Source: an uncultured Collinsella sp.
Lineage (GTDB): Bacteria; Actinomycetota; Coriobacteriia; Coriobacteriales; Coriobacteriaceae
Direction of reading: 5' to 3'
Length of the DNA: 10,498 nucleotides
NCBI GenBank assembly: GCA_900549065.1
Contig: URNC01000066.1
Coordinates: 1 to 10,498 of the forward strand
In this document: one piece after another, positions 5,916-10,498 of the stretch
Layout of the letters: every line of letters starts with the position of its first letter
Numbering within the stretch: position 1 is the stretch's first letter
Translations under genes and position numbers: made by a program
The notes under the pieces: model-generated
The model's database searches: none
Seen by the model: only the letters and a program-made list of their open reading frames with translations
Told to the model about the DNA's origin: nothing

Positions 5916-6938
5916 ATGATTGCAATTTTAAAGCAGAGCGCCAGTGACGAGGCCGTCAGCCATATCGTCAGCTGGATTGAGAAGAAGGGTCTCAAGACCG
6001 ATGTCTCACGCGGTGAGAACGAGACCATTATCGGTCTCGTGGGAGACACCACCAAGATTGACCCGTTCCTCCTCGAGTCCATGGACGTCGTTGAGCGCGT
6101 CCAGCGCGTGTCCGAGCCGTTCAAGCGCGCCAACCGCAAGTTCCACCCCGAGGACTCCGTCATCGACTGCGGCCACGGCGTCAAGATCGGCGGCGACCAG
6201 TTCCAGGTCATCGCCGGTCCCTGCTCCGTCGAGGGCGAGAACCTCATCCGCATCGCACGCCGCGTGAAGGCCGCCGGCGCCACGATGCTGCGCGGTGGCG
6301 CCTACAAGCCCCGCACCTCCCCCTACGCCTACCAGGGCATGGGCCCAGCCGGCCTCGACCTGCTGTGCGAGGCGTCTGCCGAGCTCGACATGCCGATCGT
6401 CACCGAGATCATGGACCCGCGCGACGTGCAGGTCTTCTTGGACAAGAAGATTGACGTCATGCAGATCGGCGCCCGCAACGCCCAGAACTTCCCCCTGCTC
6501 AAGGAGGTCGGCAAGACCCAGACCCCGATCCTGCTCAAGCGCGGCATGTCCGGCACGATCGATGAGCTGCTTATGGCCGCCGAGTACATCATGAGCGAGG
6601 GCAACGACAACGTCATCCTGTGCGAGCGCGGCATCCGCACCTTCGAGACCCGCACCCGCAATACCTTCGACCTCAACGCCGTGCCGGTGCTGCACCACCT
6701 GTCGCACCTGCCCGTCGTCGCCGACCCCAGCCACGCCACCGGCTACACCCGCTACGTTGAGCCCATGGCGCTCGCCGCGACCGCCTGCGGTGCCAACGGC
6801 CTGGAGATCGAGGTCCACGACGAGCCGAGCCGCGCCTGGTCCGACGGCGCTCAGGCCCTCACCCCCGATCAGTTCGACGACACCATGCGCCGCATCCGAG
6901 CCATCCGCGAGGTCGTCTGCCAAGAGACCATGGAGTAG
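5916..6938 (+). CDS. aroF: 3-deoxy-7-phosphoheptulonate (DAHP) synthase, type I-beta
   Basis: This 340-residue enzyme condenses phosphoenolpyruvate and erythrose-4-phosphate to DAHP, the first step of the shikimate pathway. The N-terminal ferredoxin-like regulatory domain (about 1-70) is present, as in Thermotoga-type enzymes, where it allows feedback inhibition by tyrosine or phenylalanine. The TIM-barrel catalytic domain follows with GPCS (101-104), LRGGAYKPRTSPYAYQG (125-141), KRGMS (208-212) and DPSHATG (270-276). The expected metal ligands are Cys103, His273, Glu299 and Asp310, all present. The start at ATG 5916 has GAGAGG about 6 nt upstream; an in-frame ATG at 5868 lies inside the terminator hairpin and is rejected. 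This is the first gene of the aro operon, with tyrA starting 3 nt after its stop. Codons are notably rich in C and G third bases, consistent with high expression. Confidence 0.96.
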   Translation: MIAILKQSASDEAVSHIVSWIEKKGLKTDVSRGENETIIGLVGDTTKIDPFLLESMDVVERVQRVSEPFKRANRKFHPEDSVIDCGHGVKIGGDQFQVIAGPCSVEGENLIRIARRVKAAGATMLRGGAYKPRTSPYAYQGMGPAGLDLLCEASAELDMPIVTEIMDPRDVQVFLDKKIDVMQIGARNAQNFPLLKEVGKTQTPILLKRGMSGTIDELLMAAEYIMSEGNDNVILCERGIRTFETRTRNTFDLNAVPVLHHLSHLPVVADPSHATGYTRYVEPMALAATACGANGLEIEVHDEPSRAWSDGAQALTPDQFDDTMRRIRAIREVVCQETME

Positions 6939-6941
6939 CCC

Positions 6942-7856
6942 ATGGGTACGGTGAGAAACGCGCGCGTTAACCAGGGCGGTCCCAAATGCGCGGGCATCGT
7001 GGGCCTGGGCCTCATCGGCGGCAGCTTTGCCCGCGGCTATGCGCAGGCGGGCGTTCGCGTGCTGGCCTGGGACCCCGATGACGATGTCATGACGGCCGCC
7101 AGCATGGGCACTGTCGCCGGAGAGCTCAACGACAAGACACTCGGCGAATGCGACATCATCGTCCTGGCCTGCTACCCCGAGGCCTGCATCGAGTGGCTCG
7201 AGGCGCACGCCCAGGCGCTCGCCGACGCCACCGACACCGAGGCCATCATGGGTCCCGTGGTGATCGACACCGTGGGCGTCAAGGGCATCGTGTGCGAACG
7301 TGCCTTTGAGCTTGCCCGCGAGCACGGCTTTTACTTTGTGGGCGCGCACCCCATGGCGGGCACGCAGTACTCGGGCTACGCACACTCTCGCGCCGACCTG
7401 TTCCAGGGCGCCCCGCTCGTGCTCGTGCCGCCCGCGGTGGACGACGCACTTAAGCTGGAGCTTTTGGGCCAGGTGCGCGAGATGGTGCGCCCCTTGGGCT
7501 TTGGCAAGTTCAGCGTGACCAGCGCCGCCGAGCACGACCGCGTCATCGCCTTCACGAGCCAGCTTGCGCACGTGGTATCCAACGCCTACGTCAAGAGCCC
7601 CACTGCCCAGGTCCACCACGGCTTTTCGGCCGGTAGCTACCGCGATCTCACCCGCGTGGCGCACCTCAACCCGCAGATGTGGTCCGAGCTCATGATCGAC
7701 GACGCCGATGCGCTCGCCTTCGAGATCGACCATCTGATCGAATCGCTCGGCGCCTACAGCCGCGCCCTTAAGGACCGCGACCAGCGCTATCTGGAGAATC
7801 TCCTTGCCGAGGGCGACCGCATTAAGCGCGCACTCGACGACGAGGCCTCCCACTAG
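6942..7856 (+). CDS. tyrA: Prephenate dehydrogenase
   Basis: This 304-residue enzyme oxidatively decarboxylates prephenate to 4-hydroxyphenylpyruvate, committing it to tyrosine; use of arogenate instead cannot be excluded from sequence alone. The N-terminal Rossmann fold has GLGLIGGSFA (21-30) for NAD(P). DTVGVKG (109-115) and GAHPMAG with catalytic His136 (134-140) follow, then the helical C-terminal domain with TSQLAHVVSNA and AGSYRDLTRVA. The protein ends soon after the helical domain, with no ACT domain, so there is no built-in amino-acid sensor of the kind many Gram-positive TyrA proteins carry. The ATG at 6942 has GGAG 6 nt upstream, overlapping the aroF stop region, which suggests translational coupling. 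The first 16 or so residues are a short extension before the Rossmann strand. Confidence 0.94.
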   Translation: MGTVRNARVNQGGPKCAGIVGLGLIGGSFARGYAQAGVRVLAWDPDDDVMTAASMGTVAGELNDKTLGECDIIVLACYPEACIEWLEAHAQALADATDTEAIMGPVVIDTVGVKGIVCERAFELAREHGFYFVGAHPMAGTQYSGYAHSRADLFQGAPLVLVPPAVDDALKLELLGQVREMVRPLGFGKFSVTSAAEHDRVIAFTSQLAHVVSNAYVKSPTAQVHHGFSAGSYRDLTRVAHLNPQMWSELMIDDADALAFEIDHLIESLGAYSRALKDRDQRYLENLLAEGDRIKRALDDEASH

Positions 7857-7892
7857 ACCACCTATCACGCCAGGTCGAAAGGACCGAAGCTT

Positions 7893-8999
7893 ATGGCGAT
7901 TACCATCGATATCGACACTGCACGCCCCTACCAGGTGCATGTTGGCACGTTTTTGCTGGAGCAGGCGGGACCGCTCGTGCGCGCCACTGCCGGCGGCACC
8001 AAGGCCGTCATCGTGACGGACACCAACGTGGGCCCGCTCTACCAGATGCCCGTTAAGCAGAGCCTGGAGGCATCAGGCTACGAGGTGAGCATCTGCACCT
8101 TCGAGGCCGGCGAAGCCCATAAGCGCGCCGAAACCTATGTTGCCATTTTGGAGTTTGTGGCCGAGCACGAGCTTTCGCGCTCCGACGTGATCGTGGCACT
8201 CGGTGGCGGCGTCGTGGGCGACGTGGCGGGCTTTGTGGCCGCCACCTACATGCGCGGCTGCAAGTTTGCGCAGATCCCGACGAGCCTGCTCGCCATGGTG
8301 GATTCGTCTGTGGGCGGCAAGACCGCCATCGACCTGGCTGCCGGCAAGAACTTGGCCGGCGCCTTTTGGCAGCCGAGCGTGGTTATCGCCGACGTGGGAT
8401 GCCTGGCCACCCTCACGCCCGAGCAGTTCGCCGACGGCTGCGGCGAGGTCGTCAAGCATGCCGTGATCGCCGACCCGGAGCTTTTCGCCGAGTTGGAGAA
8501 GACCCCGCTCACGCTGGAGCTGCTCAACCGCGATGTGGCCCGCGTAGCGCTCATCATCGCCCGCAATATCGACATCAAGCGCGCCGTGGTCGTCGCCGAC
8601 GAGCGCGAGACCAACCAGCGCAAGCTCCTCAACTTTGGACACAGCGCCGGACACGCCGTCGAGGCCTGCGAGCACTTTGAGCTCGGACACGGCAGCTGCG
8701 TGTCGATCGGCATGGGCATCATCACGCGCGCCGCGGCTCTGCACGGCGTCTGCGATGCTGCACTGCCCGGTCGTATTGAGGAACTCTGCGCCCGCCATGG
8801 CCTCAAGACCCGCTGCGACCTAGATGCCGATGCCGTTTTTACCGAGGCGCTCCACGACAAGAAGCGCGCGGGCGACACCATCGACCTGGTGATTCCGCAC
8901 GGCATTGGCCGCTGCAGCATCGACCGCACGCCGCTTTCCACTTTCCACGAACTCATTGCCGAGGGCCTCGGCCAGAAGGGAGACGCATCCGCATGCTAG
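7893..8999 (+). CDS. aroB: 3-dehydroquinate synthase
   Basis: This 368-residue NAD- and metal-dependent cyclase converts DAHP to 3-dehydroquinate, the second shikimate step. Family landmarks are all present: DTNVGPLY (43-50), FEAGEAHK (70-77), the nucleotide-binding block ALGGGVVGDVAGFVAATYMRG (102-122), IPTSLLAMVDSSVGGKTAID (128-147) and GCGEVVKHA (182-190). The expected zinc ligands are Glu185, His250 (in NFGHSAGHA) and His266. The length is normal for the family. AAAGGA lies about 9 nt before the ATG. The 36-nt gap from tyrA is the largest in the operon and shows no terminator. The 3' end overlaps the aroA start by 7 nt. Confidence 0.97.
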   Translation: MAITIDIDTARPYQVHVGTFLLEQAGPLVRATAGGTKAVIVTDTNVGPLYQMPVKQSLEASGYEVSICTFEAGEAHKRAETYVAILEFVAEHELSRSDVIVALGGGVVGDVAGFVAATYMRGCKFAQIPTSLLAMVDSSVGGKTAIDLAAGKNLAGAFWQPSVVIADVGCLATLTPEQFADGCGEVVKHAVIADPELFAELEKTPLTLELLNRDVARVALIIARNIDIKRAVVVADERETNQRKLLNFGHSAGHAVEACEHFELGHGSCVSIGMGIITRAAALHGVCDAALPGRIEELCARHGLKTRCDLDADAVFTEALHDKKRAGDTIDLVIPHGIGRCSIDRTPLSTFHELIAEGLGQKGDASAC

Positions 9000-10312
9000 C
9001 CCGCATCACCCCGTCCCCACTCAAGGGCACCGTTCCCGCTATCGCGTCCAAGTCGATGGCGCATCGCCTGATCATCTGCGCTGCGCTTGCCAACGGCGAG
9101 ACACACGTCACCTGCAACACCACCTGCGCCGACATCGAGGCTACGGTGCGTTGCCTTACGGCCCTGGGTGCTCGCATCGAGACCGTCGAGGACGGCTTCC
9201 AGGTCCACCCCACCATGAAGAGTATTGAGTTTGGCCTGCTCAAGGCCCTTGCCGGCGGCACGCTTGACTGCGGCGAAAGCGGCTCCACGCTCCGCTTTAT
9301 GTTGCCCGTCGCCTGCGCGCTGGGCGCAGAAGCAACTTTTGTGGGTCAGGGACGCTTGGGCGCCCGCCCGCTGTCCCCACTCTCGGACGAGATTATCGCC
9401 GCCGGCTGCGACCTACAGGGTCTGGGCGGTTTTCCGCTCAAGACGAGCGGCCGCATGCGCCCGGGCACCTTTGTGCTTCCGGGCAACGTGAGCTCGCAGT
9501 ATATCTCCGGCCTGCTGCTGGCGGCCCCGCTACTGGCCCAGCCCTCCTGTGTGCAAGTGACCGGCCTCATCGAGAGCCGCCCCTATATCAACCTGACCAT
9601 CCAGGCCATGAAGGCCTTTGGCGTCGAGGTCAACGTCGAACGTATTCCGTCCAAAGACGGCCAGCCCGAGGTCACGAACTTCCGCGTAAGCAGCGGCTCG
9701 TACCGCACGCCCGGTAACGTGGCCGTCGAGGGTGACTGGTCCAACGCTGCCTTTTGGCTGTGCGCCGGCGCCATCGGCTCCGATCCCATCACCGTCGAGG
9801 GTGTGTCCCTGAGCTCGGCCCAGGGCGACCGCAACGTGCTTGCCGCGCTTTCGCGCTTTGGCGCCCGCATCGTGCGCTCCACCAACGCCGCCACCGTGCA
9901 GTCCGACAAGCTCGCCGGCTTTGAGATGAGTGCCCACGACATCCCCGACCTGGTGCCCGTTATCTCGGCCGTGGCATCGCTGGCGCAAGGCCGCACGTTC
10001 ATCCGCGATTGCGCCCGCCTGCGCATCAAGGAATCCGACCGTCTGGCCACTACCACCCGCGAGCTCACCGCACTGGGCGCACAGATACGCATTGCCGGTG
10101 ACGACCTCATCATCAAGGGTGTCGACGCCTTTACTGGCGGCGAGGTCGATTCGCACAACGACCACCGCATCGCCATGATGGCCGCCATCGCCGCGAGCCG
10201 CGCCACCGGCGAGGTCGTGATCCACGGCGCCGAGGCCGTCAACAAGTCCTATCCCGATTTCTTCGACCACTACCGCCTACTGGGCGGCAAGGTCACGCTC
10301 GAGGAGGAATAG
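8993..10312 (+). CDS. aroA: 3-phosphoshikimate 1-carboxyvinyltransferase (EPSP synthase)
   Basis: This 439-residue enzyme transfers the enolpyruvyl group of PEP to shikimate-3-phosphate. It shows the SKSMAHR motif (Lys20), CGESGSTLRF (93-102), EGDWSNAAF (246-254), IPDL with catalytic Asp319, LRIKESDRL (343-351) and DHRIAM (391-396). The PEP/glyphosate loop has Phe after the conserved Arg (GSTLRF) where the E. coli enzyme has Pro (GTAMRP). This is seen in Clostridia-like enzymes and may lower glyphosate sensitivity, but that was not tested. The ATG lies inside the last codons of aroB (7-nt overlap), with AAGGGAGA about 9 nt upstream, a typical coupled arrangement. Confidence 0.97.
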   Translation: MLARITPSPLKGTVPAIASKSMAHRLIICAALANGETHVTCNTTCADIEATVRCLTALGARIETVEDGFQVHPTMKSIEFGLLKALAGGTLDCGESGSTLRFMLPVACALGAEATFVGQGRLGARPLSPLSDEIIAAGCDLQGLGGFPLKTSGRMRPGTFVLPGNVSSQYISGLLLAAPLLAQPSCVQVTGLIESRPYINLTIQAMKAFGVEVNVERIPSKDGQPEVTNFRVSSGSYRTPGNVAVEGDWSNAAFWLCAGAIGSDPITVEGVSLSSAQGDRNVLAALSRFGARIVRSTNAATVQSDKLAGFEMSAHDIPDLVPVISAVASLAQGRTFIRDCARLRIKESDRLATTTRELTALGAQIRIAGDDLIIKGVDAFTGGEVDSHNDHRIAMMAAIAASRATGEVVIHGAEAVNKSYPDFFDHYRLLGGKVTLEEE

Positions 10313-10313
10313 C

Positions 10314-10449
10314 ATGTCCTCGACCTTTGGCAACGTCTTGCACTTAAGCATCTTCGGCCAGTCGCACTCTCCCGCTATCGGCTGCTCGCTCGATGGCATC
10401 CCGGCGGGCATCGCCGTGGACCAGGAGAAGCTGCAGGCCTTCCTCGACC
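10314..10449 (+). CDS. aroC: Chorismate synthase, N-terminal 45 codons, cut by adapter
   Basis: The ATG follows the aroA stop by one base, with GAGGAGG 6 nt upstream inside the aroA coding end. The 45 codons present read like the start of chorismate synthase: MSSTFGNVLHLSIFGQSHSP, then AIGCSLDGIPAGIAVD. The catalytic His of the (F)G-E/Q-SH motif is present. The enzyme forms chorismate from EPSP using reduced FMN. The remainder is lost at the adapter junction at 10449/10450; in the genome the gene is presumably complete. Confidence 0.9.
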
Positions 10450-10498
10450 CTGTCTCTTATACACATCTCCGAGCCCACGAGACTACGCTGCATCTCGT
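10450..10498. other. Nextera read-through adapter with i7 index
   Basis: CTGTCTCTTATACACATCT (10450-10468) is the mosaic end in reverse orientation. CCGAGCCCACGAGAC (10469-10483) is the Nextera Read 2 adapter. TACGCTGC (10484-10491) sits in the index position, and ATCTCGT (10492-10498) starts the P7 sequence. This is artificial sequence and should be trimmed. The single base at 10450 (C) could be shared with the genome. Confidence 0.98.

Noticed and set aside
5779..5919. A 46-codon GTG-started frame whose TGA overlaps the aroF ATG
   Set aside because: It runs across the probable promoter and has no ribosome-binding site. The stop-start overlap looks fortuitous.
6006..7940. A 644-codon open frame on the minus strand across aroF and tyrA
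   Set aside because: It spans two well-recognised plus-strand genes and has the Gly/Ala/Val/His-rich composition of an antisense frame in high-GC DNA.
10314..10449. FGQSHS instead of FGESHG in chorismate synthase as a novel active-site change
   Set aside because: As far as I recall, this variant is common in Gram-positive enzymes, and the catalytic His is kept.
16..10449. CRISPR arrays, insertion sequences, defence or toxin systems
   Set aside because: No regularly spaced repeats, transposase motifs or nuclease/toxin genes are seen. The window is ordinary core metabolism and housekeeping.

Overview
This window is GC-rich bacterial chromosomal DNA. Its gene content and protein character (a Gram-positive-style aro gene cluster, a zinc-ribbon membrane protein, TTG and GTG starts, GC-rich codons) suggest an actinobacterium of the Coriobacteriia, perhaps a Collinsella-like gut organism. 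That placement is inference from protein character and was not tested by a search. Both outermost ends are library adapter, not biology: positions 1-15 are the end of the Nextera transposase mosaic end, and 10450-10498 are the matching read-through adapter including an i7 index. Genuine sequence is about 16-10449, and the two edge genes are cut by the adapter junctions.

Left half (16-5711), all on the minus strand. Reading in the direction of transcription from the centre leftwards, it holds tRNA-Arg(CCG) with its own promoter and intrinsic terminator; a 907-residue P-type cation ATPase with a very basic C-terminal tail; a double zinc-ribbon, single-pass membrane protein of unknown function; a cyclophilin-type peptidyl-prolyl isomerase; and a TPR protein, which probably forms an operon with the cyclophilin.

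Centre (5712-5915). This roughly 200-base divergent regulatory region separates the tRNA promoter (minus strand) from the aro operon leader (plus strand). The aro side holds an inverted repeat, a TATAAA -10 box and a strong intrinsic terminator directly upstream of aroF. The terminator overlaps a 20-codon ORF whose ATG lies almost exactly where transcription should start. The best reading is a transcription attenuator for aromatic amino acid synthesis, possibly with a leaderless leader peptide.

Right half (5916-10449), all on the plus strand. This is a compact shikimate/tyrosine operon: aroF (DAHP synthase, entry step), tyrA (prephenate dehydrogenase), aroB (3-dehydroquinate synthase), aroA (EPSP synthase) and the start of aroC (chorismate synthase). 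Spacings of 3, 36, -7 and 1 nt point to one transcript with translational coupling. The products make chorismate from PEP and erythrose-4-phosphate, apart from the aroD/aroE/aroK steps, which are not in this window. TyrA then diverts prephenate to tyrosine.

The items most worth a second look are the aroF leader attenuator, the ATPase gene lying directly behind a tRNA terminator, the long direct repeat upstream of the zinc-ribbon gene, and the adapter contamination.
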